Assembly: GCA_029247365.1 (NCBI GenBank)
Contig: JAQWLJ010000014.1
Location: 104,780 to 168,779, forward strand
Source: Acidimicrobiales bacterium
Lineage (GTDB): Bacteria > Actinomycetota > Acidimicrobiia > Acidimicrobiales > Aldehydirespiratoraceae
Direction of reading: 5' to 3'
Length of the DNA stretch: 64,000 nt
Shown: positions 52,407 through 61,757 of the stretch, piece after piece
How positions within the stretch are numbered: the stretch's first letter is position 1
Layout of the letters: every line of letters begins with the position of its first letter
Made by a program: the position numbers and the translations under genes
The notes under the pieces: model-generated
The model's input: the letters and a program-made list of their open reading frames with translations, nothing else
Told to the model about the DNA's origin: nothing
Databases searched by the model: none

Positions 52407-53408
52407 ATGACCATGCGAGTAGCCGTGTTGGGAGCCGGGTCGTGGGGGACGACTGTTGGGCACCTGTGCGCACACAATGCGCCCACGCTGCTCTGGTCTC
52501 GTGATGCGGCCGTGGCCGATGCCATCAACGAGCGCCACGTCAACTCGCGTTACCTCGAGGGTTACGAGCTTCACCACGACCTTCGGGCGTCATCGGACCT
52601 TGCACACGTGGTCGCGCAGGCCGACCTGCTCGTGATGGGGATCCCCTCGGCGTCGTTTCGCGACGTCTTGATCGACGCTCGGCCATACCTTCGCCCATGG
52701 GTGCCGGTGGTCTCGCTCACCAAGGGGCTCGAACTCGGGTCCGGCAAGCGGATGACCCAGTTGATTGACGAGGAGCTCCCGGGCCGTCCCACTGGCGTGC
52801 TCACCGGTCCGAACCTTGCGAAGGAGATCCTCGCCGGCGACGCCGCGGCTGCCGTCGTTGCGTTTACCAACATCAAGATCGCCGAGACGATGCAGGAGAT
52901 TTTCTCCTCGCAGTTGTTCCGCGTGTACTCCAGCACCGATGTGATCGGGTGCGAGATCGGCGGCGCGCTAAAGAACGTGATCGCGCTCGCTGCGGGTATG
53001 GCCGAGGGGCTCGGCACCGGTGACAACACGCGTGCTGCGGTGATGACCCGGGGTTTGGCCGAGGTCACGCGCCTCGGCGTGGCGCTTGGCGGCCAACCCG
53101 AGACGTTTGCAGGGCTCGCTGGCATGGGTGACCTCCTTGCCACCTGCATGAGCCCGCAGAGCCGGAACCGGACCTTTGGCGAACGCATCGCTGCCGGCCT
53201 CTCGGTCGTGGAGGTGCAGGCCGAACTGAACCAGGTTGCCGAGGGTGTGAAGTCTGCGCCGATCGTGGTCGAGCTCGCCCGCCACCATGGCGTTGCCATG
53301 CCGATAGCGGAACAGATGCGGGCCTGTGTCGAGGATGGGCGATCGGCCTTGCAGGCGTACGCTGGCCTCGTGCGTAACCCGGCTGCCCGCGAGATCGATC
53401 CGGGCTGA
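52407..53408 (+). CDS. gpsA: NAD(P)H-dependent glycerol-3-phosphate dehydrogenase
   Basis: VLGAGSWGTTVGHL; TKGLELGSGKRMTQLI; CEIGGALKNVIALAAG. Confidence 0.95.
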   Translation: MTMRVAVLGAGSWGTTVGHLCAHNAPTLLWSRDAAVADAINERHVNSRYLEGYELHHDLRASSDLAHVVAQADLLVMGIPSASFRDVLIDARPYLRPWVPVVSLTKGLELGSGKRMTQLIDEELPGRPTGVLTGPNLAKEILAGDAAAAVVAFTNIKIAETMQEIFSSQLFRVYSSTDVIGCEIGGALKNVIALAAGMAEGLGTGDNTRAAVMTRGLAEVTRLGVALGGQPETFAGLAGMGDLLATCMSPQSRNRTFGERIAAGLSVVEVQAELNQVAEGVKSAPIVVELARHHGVAMPIAEQMRACVEDGRSALQAYAGLVRNPAAREIDPG

Positions 53409-53434
53409 GCGCCACCGCTCGCTTTTGCACCTTC

Positions 53435-54823
53435 ATGGCTTTCCGTAACCTCTTTCGCCGCTCGGCGCCGACCCCCATCGACGAGTCGTTCGGTCTTCTC
53501 ATCGGCGACCTCGAAGGCCCGGTCGGTCGTATCGACGACAAGGGAACGATCGCTGTGACTGACAGCAGTTGGCGTGTCGAATGGGGTGCCAAGTCCGGGG
53601 CTGATTGGCGCCTCGCGGCCACGCAGGCAGCGGTGCGACAGGACCGAGTCGACGATACCCCGGTCTTCGAGACGTGGATGCGGGTGCCCGGTGGGGACGT
53701 TGTTCAGCGAGTCGGCGTTGTCAACGACGGCGATGGTCGTGCGCTGGTCATCGAGTACGAGAATGCCTCGCCCGATGCGGTCGTCGTCGCCACTGCTGGT
53801 ATCGCCGCTGCGGCGATGACGACCGATCATGACGGCGCCTCTATCGACGGTGTGCCTTGGATTCGGTCGGCCCGTCTCGGTGCCGCCACCGTTGGTTCTG
53901 ATATCTGGGCGGCGATCGCCGCCAATCCGACCGGCACCGACGCTGACGGCGCTGGTGGAGCCGCGATCCTCACGCCGGTGCCACACCGGCAGCGGGTAAC
54001 GGTCGTGGTGGCGATCGAAGGCGAGATCCCGAACCGTGAGGTCACTCCTGAAGACATCGCGTCGGGATGGCGCGCCGTTACCGCTGATGCGCTCGAGGTT
54101 GAGGTCCCCGATGTCCAGCTCAGCTCGGCGTGGCGACGGGTGATCTGCGACCTTGTCCTCGCAGCCGGCACCGACGATCCGGTGGTCGCCGGCGAGGCGG
54201 CATGGTGGCTTGATCTCGCCGGGTTGCACCGAGAGGCCGATCGCGGCCGCGCTGCAGTCCTTCGAGCTGCTGATCGAGGCGCGCTCGACGCAGCGGGCGC
54301 AGCTGTTGGCCTGCGGGCGTTGGCGAGTCGTGATCTTCGGGCCGGCGAGACATCTGACCTGGCCGAAGTCGCGGGGCCGATGGCAGCCATCGCGGGTCCG
54401 CTGCTTGATCAAACGACCGCCCGACTCGTGGCCCGCGCAACGGAGGTACATGCGCCCGAGGTTGCATCCGATGCCTCAGCGCTCGCTGAGCGTCTGACAA
54501 TCGCCGATCGCGAGCCGACATCGCCCGTGGCGGCCGGAGCAGCCCGGGTTCTTGGTCTTCTCTTCGCCGACGCTGATATAACCGGTCGGTTGTCAATGCT
54601 GCCGAAGGTCCCCGAGTCGTGGCAGGGCCAGTCGATCGACGTGCGTCGCATGGTGACCGGACTCGGCTCGTTGTCCTTCAGCGTCCGTTGGCACGGAAAC
54701 CGGCCTGCGGTGCTTTGGGAGCGAACCGGCGGACCTGACGGCGCCGTCCTCGGGTGCCCCGGTTTGGATCCGTCGTGGTCGACGTCGGAGCGCAACGGGG
54801 AAGCGCTGCTCCCTGCGCCATGA
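53435..54823 (+). CDS. Hypothetical protein with C-terminal glycosidase-like sequence
   Basis: 463-codon ORF; C-terminal LPKVPESWQGQSIDVRRMVTGLGSLSFSVRWHGNRPAVLWER resembles glycosidase accessory regions. Confidence 0.6.
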   Translation: MAFRNLFRRSAPTPIDESFGLLIGDLEGPVGRIDDKGTIAVTDSSWRVEWGAKSGADWRLAATQAAVRQDRVDDTPVFETWMRVPGGDVVQRVGVVNDGDGRALVIEYENASPDAVVVATAGIAAAAMTTDHDGASIDGVPWIRSARLGAATVGSDIWAAIAANPTGTDADGAGGAAILTPVPHRQRVTVVVAIEGEIPNREVTPEDIASGWRAVTADALEVEVPDVQLSSAWRRVICDLVLAAGTDDPVVAGEAAWWLDLAGLHREADRGRAAVLRAADRGALDAAGAAVGLRALASRDLRAGETSDLAEVAGPMAAIAGPLLDQTTARLVARATEVHAPEVASDASALAERLTIADREPTSPVAAGAARVLGLLFADADITGRLSMLPKVPESWQGQSIDVRRMVTGLGSLSFSVRWHGNRPAVLWERTGGPDGAVLGCPGLDPSWSTSERNGEALLPAP

Positions 54824-55518
54824 CCGCCCGCCAGCTTCGGGGCGCAGTCAAGCGAAAAGCGCCAGGCATCCGGATTGAACGCGGGCTGTGGGAGTCAGGC
54901 TGCGGGGTCGTCGCTGGTATCGACGAGGTCGGACGGGGCGCGTGGGCTGGGCCGCTGACCCTTGCTGCGGTCGTCGTGCCTCGCGAACGTAAGCTGTACA
55001 AGGTACGCGACTCCAAGATGCTCACCGCCGCCGAGCGGGAGGTCATGCACGGCCGAATTACCGCGTGGGCTGAGCATGTGAGCATCGCCCACGCGACCCA
55101 GGCGGAGTGCGACGCACTCGGAATGTCGGCGGCCCAGAAGCTCGCCGCTCAGCGGGCTCTTGACGGTCTCGGCGTCCCGGTTGATCACTGTCTCGTCGAC
55201 GGCAACTGGGATTTCGTCGAGACGGTGCCCACCACCACGCTGGTGAAGGGCGATGCGAAGAGTCTCTCTATTGCGGCGGCGTCGATCGTTGCCAAGGTCA
55301 CCCGCGACCAGATGATGACCCGCTGGCACACCGTGTACCCGAGCTACTCGTTTGCCGGGAACAAGGGCTATCCGTGCCCTCGTCACAAGGCGGCTCTCGC
55401 TGCGTACGGCCCGTCATCGATCCACCGTCGACGGTGGGCGTTCATGGACGACCTGCGATGGTCGGGCGTTGCTCGCATTGGCGACAACGCCGACGAGTCG
55501 CAGCTCGAACTGTTCTGA
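54820..55518 (+). CDS. rnhB: Ribonuclease HII
   Basis: GVVAGIDEVGRGAWAGPLTLAAVVVP; YPSYSFAGNKGYPCPRH. Confidence 0.94.
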   Translation: MTARQLRGAVKRKAPGIRIERGLWESGCGVVAGIDEVGRGAWAGPLTLAAVVVPRERKLYKVRDSKMLTAAEREVMHGRITAWAEHVSIAHATQAECDALGMSAAQKLAAQRALDGLGVPVDHCLVDGNWDFVETVPTTTLVKGDAKSLSIAAASIVAKVTRDQMMTRWHTVYPSYSFAGNKGYPCPRHKAALAAYGPSSIHRRRWAFMDDLRWSGVARIGDNADESQLELF

Positions 55519-55859
55519 TGCGTGATCGGCTTCCACCGCTGCCGTTGCTCACGATGGTCGGCTGGACACTCTTGTTGTGGATGTCGCGCCTGCGCAATGT
55601 GTTTGGCAACGACGAGTTGTCAGCCTGGGGGATGAGTTGGCGCGTCGGCGTCGTCGTGGTGTTTGCGGCGCTGGCGTTGCTGGCCGCGACCAGCCGTCTG
55701 GTCGGCCTCTTCGTGGGATGGACAATGGGCTACTGGGTCGTGCGGGGCGGTGGGATTCTCATCGGGGACTACAGGGCTGGGTTCAAGGCCACCCACACCG
55801 TGCTGATGGTGATGTCGATCGGGCTGGCCATGTGGGTCTGCCGCTCCCGGAACCGGTAA
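55518..55859 (+). CDS. Small membrane protein
   Basis: Three hydrophobic segments; start overlaps rnhB stop. Confidence 0.6.
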   Translation: MRDRLPPLPLLTMVGWTLLLWMSRLRNVFGNDELSAWGMSWRVGVVVVFAALALLAATSRLVGLFVGWTMGYWVVRGGGILIGDYRAGFKATHTVLMVMSIGLAMWVCRSRNR

Positions 55860-55872
55860 CCTCGGCGTCGCT

Positions 55873-56205
55873 ATGGGACAGCCGGTCACTCTCATCAAGA
55901 CGTCATCGCCCCGCCCGGGCATCCTGCGCTTCGAGCTGAACCGCAGCCTCACCGGGATGGGTCATGTTCGCTATGAGCAAGGCGACGAGATCATCGCTGA
56001 TGATCCCGCATCTGAGCTCGCGGGCCGCCTCTTCGAGGCCGGTGGCGTTGTCGCGGTGCACGTCTACAGCTCGGTAGTGACGGTCACGCTCGCCAGCACC
56101 GACGTTGGCGATCTCGAGACGGTCATCGGCGGCCTCTACACGTACTACCTGCCTGGTGTCGAGATTCCCTCCGACGAGGAACTCATCGCCATGGTGGACG
56201 GCTGA
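55873..56205 (+). CDS. NifU N-terminal (Nfu_N-like) domain protein
   Basis: TLIKTSSPRPGILRFELNRSL...ASELAGRLFEAGGVVAVHVYSSVVTVTLAS. Confidence 0.65.
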   Translation: MGQPVTLIKTSSPRPGILRFELNRSLTGMGHVRYEQGDEIIADDPASELAGRLFEAGGVVAVHVYSSVVTVTLASTDVGDLETVIGGLYTYYLPGVEIPSDEELIAMVDG

Positions 56206-56214
56206 GGCTGCGCA

Positions 56215-56835
56215 CTACGCCCAGCGGTCAACCCATGTGTGCATGGCGACGCCCGCGGCCACGCCAGCGTTGATGCTGCGCGTCGATCCGAACTGAGCGA
56301 TCGAGCAGACGATCTCGGCGGCCTCGTGAGCCGCGTCGGACAGCCCCGGGCCTTCCTGGCCGAAGAGCAAGATGCAACGTTCTGGAAGCTCGTGGGTCTC
56401 CATCGAAACCGAGCCGGGGAGATTGTCGATCCCGATGATCGGGAGCCTGGCATCGGTAGCCCAAGTGACGAGCTCGTCGATCGTCTCGTGATGACGAACG
56501 TGCTGGTAGATGTCGGTCATCATCGCCCCGCGCCGGTTCCACTTCCGTTTACCGACGATGTGCACCTCGGCGGCGAGGAACGCGTTTGCGGTACGGACGA
56601 CGGTTCCAATGTTGCGATCGTGCTCCCAGTTCTCGATCGCTACGTGGAAGCTGTGCCGACGGGTATCGAGATCCGCGACGATCGCTTCGACTGTCCAGTA
56701 GCGGTACCTGTCGACCACGTTGCGCCGGTCACCGGTGGCTAGGAGTTCAGCATCGAGCCGAGGGTCATCGGGCCAGGGCTCGGCGTGTGGGCCAACGCCG
56801 ATCACGTGGTCGGGCGCGGTGGGCTCGTCGTTCAC
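56215..56835 (-). CDS. TrmH/SpoU-family RNA methyltransferase
   Basis: HDRNIGTVVRTANAFLAAEVHIVGKRKWNRRGAMM; LPERCILLFGQEGPGLSDAA; QFGSTRSINAGVAAGVAMHTWV. Confidence 0.9.
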   Translation of the reverse strand: MNDEPTAPDHVIGVGPHAEPWPDDPRLDAELLATGDRRNVVDRYRYWTVEAIVADLDTRRHSFHVAIENWEHDRNIGTVVRTANAFLAAEVHIVGKRKWNRRGAMMTDIYQHVRHHETIDELVTWATDARLPIIGIDNLPGSVSMETHELPERCILLFGQEGPGLSDAAHEAAEIVCSIAQFGSTRSINAGVAAGVAMHTWVDRWA

Positions 56836-58163
56836 CGGACGCCACCGCGGCGGCCACGCCGGCGAGTGGAACGTGCGTCCGGATCGCGAATGTCGTTGTC
56901 GCCGGGGATCTGGTGGTAATGGCTGGTCCAGTCTTTGCCATTCCAGTACCGCAGCGTGGCGGGGGCGCCGCTCGGGTCGGCGTACCAGCCGGCCGCTGCG
57001 TGATCTGGATCAGCATCGGTGTTCGCGATCTCGCCAGCACCGGCGAAAATCGCATCGAGATCGACCGATGCCGCTGCAGCGTCGTTCACGAGCTTGGCTC
57101 GGCCCGGCGTCGGGACCATCGCGGCAACCGACTCGGGATGGTTCCGGTCGTCCTGGAAGGTACGAAGTGCCTCGGACACGATTGGGTCGGGACCGGTGTA
57201 CTCGGGAAGCCCCTCCATCTGGCGCAGCACATTGATGCGTTCAGCAAGCGGCGGGTGGGTCGAGAACATGTCGTTAAACTTGCGGCCGCGGTCATTGGTC
57301 TCGTGGTCATCGGGCGACTCGATCCACAGGTGTGATGTGGCGTGGTTGGTGCGGCGCAAGACCGTGATGTCGGCATCGAGCTTCTCGAGTGCGGAGCGAA
57401 GTCCGGCCGGGTGGCGAGTGAACTCGACCGCAGTGGCGTCGGCGAGCCCCTCGCGGCTGCGACTAACCGCAGCCTTGAGGAGGGCGGCCGCGAGGGGAGC
57501 GAGGACGGTCACGAAGATCACGGCAGCCACGACGAGCAGGGCCTGCGCGCCACCGGCGTTGTTGTCGTTGCTGCGGCGCCGGTGTGAGGCACCACCGCCA
57601 GTCAGTGCGCCCCAGTAGAGCATCCGGAAGAAGAGGTCGGAGATGATCGCGATCGCACCTGCGGTGGCGACGGCGACCGTCATCACGAGAATGTCACCAT
57701 TGCGGATGTGAGCGATCTCATGAGCAATGACACCCTCGAGTTCGTCGCGGCTCATCTTGTCGAGCAGCCCGGTCGTGACCGCAACCGCTGCGTTGTCGGC
57801 GTTTCGGCCGGTAGCGAACGCATTGGGAGACGGGTCGTTGACGACGTACACGCTCGGTTTCGGCACGCCAGCAGAGATGGCGACCGCTTCAATCAGATTG
57901 TGGAGACGACCGAAGTCCTCCTGGCTTGCTGGTCGGGCACGGGTGGAGTTGAGCGCGATCGACGCAGACGACCAATACGACGAGAACGTGACCCCGAACG
58001 AGATCACGACGGCGAAGATCACGCCGATGAGCCCGCCGCCGATGATGATCGACACCGCGGCACCGACAAGCCCCAGAAGCAGGAAAAACGCCACCATCAA
58101 CACCCAGGTTCGCCGCCGATTCTGGGCGATCAAATCGTAGAAGTCCTGACGCTCGTCTGACAT
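56832..58163 (-). CDS. M48-family (HtpX-like) metalloprotease with C-terminal DUF2510-like domain
   Basis: ELEGVIAHEIAHIRNGD; RSREGLADATAVEFTRHPAGL; C-terminal AAGWYADPSGAPATLRYWNGKDWTSHY. Confidence 0.93.
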   Translation of the reverse strand: MSDERQDFYDLIAQNRRRTWVLMVAFFLLLGLVGAAVSIIIGGGLIGVIFAVVISFGVTFSSYWSSASIALNSTRARPASQEDFGRLHNLIEAVAISAGVPKPSVYVVNDPSPNAFATGRNADNAAVAVTTGLLDKMSRDELEGVIAHEIAHIRNGDILVMTVAVATAGAIAIISDLFFRMLYWGALTGGGASHRRRSNDNNAGGAQALLVVAAVIFVTVLAPLAAALLKAAVSRSREGLADATAVEFTRHPAGLRSALEKLDADITVLRRTNHATSHLWIESPDDHETNDRGRKFNDMFSTHPPLAERINVLRQMEGLPEYTGPDPIVSEALRTFQDDRNHPESVAAMVPTPGRAKLVNDAAAASVDLDAIFAGAGEIANTDADPDHAAAGWYADPSGAPATLRYWNGKDWTSHYHQIPGDNDIRDPDARSTRRRGRRGGVR

Positions 58164-58204
58164 TCCGCCAAGTTACCGGGGTCGCTGCCTAGGGTGGCGG
58201 CGAC

Positions 58205-58741
58205 ATGGACACCGCAACCGCGTTGTACGCCTCGGCGGCCGTGTTGTTGGTCCTCGCTGGCACGATAAAGGTGAGCCGACCGGCGACAGCGGCCGACGTC
58301 ATGCACGAGCTTGGAGCCCCCACACACGGGCCGTTCTCGGGTACGTGGCCAGCAGTCGGTCTGGGTGCGATCGAGATCGTGCTAGGTGTTGCAGCGTTGG
58401 TTTTGGAAATGCCAGCAACGGCGTTCGCCGTCAGCGGTCTGTACGTGGCGTTTGCGCTCACCGTTTTGCGGGCCATGGCCGTCGGGGTGAAGTCCTGCGG
58501 TTGTTTCGGCCGGGTTGAGATACCGCCGAGTTGGTTCCATGTCGCTGGCAATGCGGTTCTGGCCGCTGCTGCGTTTGCTGCGGGCTCGGCGTCATCGCCA
58601 CTCGAGGTTATGGACGACCAACCGGCGGGTGGGCTCGGGTTTGTCATCCTGGTCGGTGTCCTGGCGGGGCTCGCCCTCGTCGCCTTCACGGCGCTCCCGG
58701 AGGCGATGGCGGCTCGTAAACCAAAGCGATCGGCGTCGTGA
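58205..58741 (+). CDS. MauE/DoxX-like membrane protein
   Basis: Four TM helices with VKSCGCFGRVE motif. Confidence 0.75.
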   Translation: MDTATALYASAAVLLVLAGTIKVSRPATAADVMHELGAPTHGPFSGTWPAVGLGAIEIVLGVAALVLEMPATAFAVSGLYVAFALTVLRAMAVGVKSCGCFGRVEIPPSWFHVAGNAVLAAAAFAAGSASSPLEVMDDQPAGGLGFVILVGVLAGLALVAFTALPEAMAARKPKRSAS

Positions 58742-58817
58742 GCGGCCCGTATCGCAGGCAAGACGTGCCCGCCCCGGACGCTTCTTGCCTTCCGCGCGGC
58801 ATGAACTTCGTCGGATG

Positions 58818-59636
58818 TCAGCGGGCCTGACACCGCGGGCAGTATGTCGTCGTTCGTGCGTCGAGGACGCGACTTCGCAGTTCGGTCGCGCAACGGTGAC
58901 ACGGCGAACCGGCGCGGCCATAGCAGAAGAGTTCGTGCTGGTTCGCTCCGGTCTCGCCGTCACTGTCGACGTAGTCGCGCAGTGTCGTCCCCCCGTGGTC
59001 GAGCCCTGACTGCAGCGCCGCTCGGATCGTTTCGACGAGTCGGTCGGCTCGTTGTGCGGAGAGCCGACGATTGGCTGGATTGATCCCGGCCATCCAGAGC
59101 GCCTCGTCTGCGTAGATGTTGCCGATCCCTGCCACAGCACGCTGGGCGAGCAGGATCGTCTTGAGGTAGCGGTTGCTGCCTTTGACGAACGCGGCGAGCG
59201 CGCGGCCCGTGAATGCAGCATCCCAGGGCTCGGGGCCGAGGTGATAAAGGGTTGGAATCTCGCCGTACCGACCGGCGTCGACGACGTGGATCCGGCCGAA
59301 GCGACGGATGTCGTGGAATGTGAACAGACGTCCGTCGTCGAATCGCCACCACGCCCGGAGGTGCGGATGGGTGAGGTCGGTCTCATCACGGGCATCGTGG
59401 ACTGCGAGGCGACCGGTCATGCCGAGGTGCACGATGAGTTCGGTGGGCACCCCGTGGTCGAGATCGAATAGCAAATACTTGCCTCGGCGGTGAGCGCTCA
59501 TGATTTCACCGCCGACCACCTCGACCGCCGGTGAAAACTTGTCGCTCCAGTGCGCGCCGGCATCGGCAATCGATGCCCCGACGACGCGATGCTCGAGTTG
59601 TCGGCGGATCGTTTCGACCTCGGGGAGTTCAGGCAC
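58818..59636 (-). CDS. mutM: Formamidopyrimidine-DNA glycosylase
   Basis: MPELPEVETIRRQLE; GNIYADEALWMAGINP; C-terminal zinc finger CHRCATELRSRVLDARTTTYCPRC. Confidence 0.95.
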   Translation of the reverse strand: MPELPEVETIRRQLEHRVVGASIADAGAHWSDKFSPAVEVVGGEIMSAHRRGKYLLFDLDHGVPTELIVHLGMTGRLAVHDARDETDLTHPHLRAWWRFDDGRLFTFHDIRRFGRIHVVDAGRYGEIPTLYHLGPEPWDAAFTGRALAAFVKGSNRYLKTILLAQRAVAGIGNIYADEALWMAGINPANRRLSAQRADRLVETIRAALQSGLDHGGTTLRDYVDSDGETGANQHELFCYGRAGSPCHRCATELRSRVLDARTTTYCPRCQAR

Positions 59637-59661
59637 CGCCGAACTGTAGGCTCACCGTTCC

Positions 59662-60885
59662 GTGGAAGACCTGCTCGCCTCGATCATCGCCGACGCGCTC
59701 GACCAGGCGGCTGAACTGCTCGAGCTCGACGCAGTTCGGGCTGAGGTGTGGGCGAGTGACCTCACAGCTTTGGCCGCCGAAGCAGGGCCCGGTGGCATCA
59801 GCAATCTGATCGACGCGCTCGCCGACACCGGTGGACCTGCGGCCGCCGCTGCGCTGTGGGCCGTTCACTCCATGGCCGCTGGCGTCGACCTTGGTGACCC
59901 CGCGCTCGAACCGGCCCCGGCGTGGGTCGACGATCTCCTCAGCAGTGCATGCGAGGCCGCCTGGCTGCTCGACGAACGGCGCGGGGTGTCGGTTGCGCTC
60001 CGATTCGTCGACCGTGCCGACGAACGCCATGTTCTGATCGTCGATCTGGTGCCGTCCACCGATGGTGCTGAGACGATCGGCGAGGTCGTGGTGGGCCCGC
60101 CCGAGCTACTCGATGCACTCGAAGATCCCGGGTCCGGGATTGAGTCGACCGAAGCAGCACCACCCGAGCTCGCGGAGCGAATCGCTCGAGCGGTGCGATC
60201 GACCAGCGAGCCGACGAGTTCGTACGTGGCCAACGGCCGGCTGTTGCTGGCCCGACTGTCGAGCTTCGGAATCGAGGATCTCGAAGCTCCCGTCTGGGTC
60301 GAACCCGAGGTGCCCGACCTCCCACCTCCCGACTCCGAAGCCGATGCGTGGGCGATCCAGGTCCTCGATCAGGCGCTTGGCGACACCGGGGTCCCTGATC
60401 CAGAAGGGATCGCTGTGGCAGCCGCTGTGCTGCGGGAGGCAGCCGCGTCCAACGATCGGCTTGCGCAGTGGCTCGCTGCCTCTCCGGGTCCTGTCGACCT
60501 CGATGAGCCCGATCTGGCCGTGGTCTTGGCCGCACTTGCGGCTACGGCTGCTCCGGCGGCGATGGCGCCGCTGGCAGCCGATGCGCGCAGAGCCGTGCTC
60601 GAACTCGAGTGGGCCGACTGGTTGGGTGCGATTAATGGCATCGTGCGAGCGGGCGCCGGGGCATCTGTCGACCCCGATGACCTTGTCGATCAGATCAACC
60701 GCTGCCAAGAGGTCACGTCCACCATCCCGAAGGCCGACCGAGTCCGCGTCGCGTGGGCGTTCAGTGTGGTCACCGAGGCGTGGGAACCGCTCGGCATCAC
60801 CGTCGAGGGCGCGCTCACCGAGTTCGGCACCCAGGTACTTCCTCTGGCTCTCCGAACCGCCTGGGGGGCAAAACTCGGCGGATAG
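59662..60885 (+). CDS. Hypothetical protein
   Basis: 407 aa acidic Ala-rich ORF with GTG start; no recognised domain. Confidence 0.6.
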   Translation: MEDLLASIIADALDQAAELLELDAVRAEVWASDLTALAAEAGPGGISNLIDALADTGGPAAAAALWAVHSMAAGVDLGDPALEPAPAWVDDLLSSACEAAWLLDERRGVSVALRFVDRADERHVLIVDLVPSTDGAETIGEVVVGPPELLDALEDPGSGIESTEAAPPELAERIARAVRSTSEPTSSYVANGRLLLARLSSFGIEDLEAPVWVEPEVPDLPPPDSEADAWAIQVLDQALGDTGVPDPEGIAVAAAVLREAAASNDRLAQWLAASPGPVDLDEPDLAVVLAALAATAAPAAMAPLAADARRAVLELEWADWLGAINGIVRAGAGASVDPDDLVDQINRCQEVTSTIPKADRVRVAWAFSVVTEAWEPLGITVEGALTEFGTQVLPLALRTAWGAKLGG

Positions 60886-61003
60886 CGATCGACCGTGGAT
60901 TCAATGCGGGCATCTGTTGTTGCGAACCCTGCCGAGTCGACATGTTCTTCACAGCCGGCCTCCCCACGATCGGTCGGCTATCCGCGCGCACTGATATCAG
61001 AGG

Positions 61004-61046
61004 ATCAAAACAGTGAGGGCCCGGTGCCAAAGCACCGGGCCCTCAC
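61004..61046 (-). terminator. Intrinsic terminator downstream of the small membrane protein gene
   Basis: Perfect 15-bp inverted repeat GTGAGGGCCCGGTGC-CAAA-GCACCGGGCCCTCAC (61013-61046); on the minus strand followed by TGTTTTGATCC. Confidence 0.8.
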
Positions 61047-61063
61047 CACATAGTTCAGTCCGT

Positions 61064-61363
61064 TCAGCGGGCGCGGCCTGCAAAGCCGTCGCGAATGGCA
61101 TTCGCCATTGCGATGACCGCGTAGACCGCAACACCGTTCACGACGTGCTGAAGGAAGTCGTTGTCGCGTCCGATCGCCACGAGAGCATCCATGTCAAGGG
61201 CCCAGACCAGCAAGATGACGATGATCGCATCGAGGTGCTGGCCGACGAACGGGATGCCTTTCAGCGTCCCACCAATTCCGGCGAGTTCAAGCACTGAGTT
61301 GACGATCCCGACGGCTGCGCCTGCGAAGAGCGCAAGCACGATAACCATTACGAGAGTTTCCAT
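61064..61363 (-). CDS. Small membrane protein, about 99 aa
   Basis: METLVMVIVLALFAGAAVGIVNSVLELAG; AAGGA Shine-Dalgarno upstream of the ATG. Confidence 0.65.
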   Translation of the reverse strand: METLVMVIVLALFAGAAVGIVNSVLELAGIGGTLKGIPFVGQHLDAIIVILLVWALDMDALVAIGRDNDFLQHVVNGVAVYAVIAMANAIRDGFAGRAR

Positions 61364-61757
61364 TTGTATTTTATCCTTCCCCCCCTTGGTCCGGAGTGAA
61401 CCAGGGACGATGCGGCCAGTACCCCCTGCACGGACCGCGGTGATCATTGTGACCTGTATTTGACCAGAGGGGTTACATACCCGGCTTGTGTCGCAGCTGA
61501 ACGACTCTGTGTCGGCAACGTTCCCTGCATGAACCCAGCGAAGAATTGGCGCTCTAGAGCGCGACCAATTGCTTGCGTACTTCGGCGGCAACCGGCCATG
61601 CCAACCCTCACCGAGCGGCCCAAAACACTCACCGCCGATTGTGAACGCGCCAGCACGGTCGACCGTCGGCGGGTTCAGCCGGTCGACCAGCTCGCAGAGT
61701 TCCTTCCGAAAGTCGTGGCTTCAGTCGGGCTCGGGGCGCTCCGCTAGCGTTCTGACG

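Noticed and set aside
52571-54451. 626-aa minus-strand ORF antisense to gpsA and the next gene
   Set aside because: Arg/Ser/Pro-rich composition, no domain, and both plus-strand genes beneath it are well supported; a high-GC antisense open frame.
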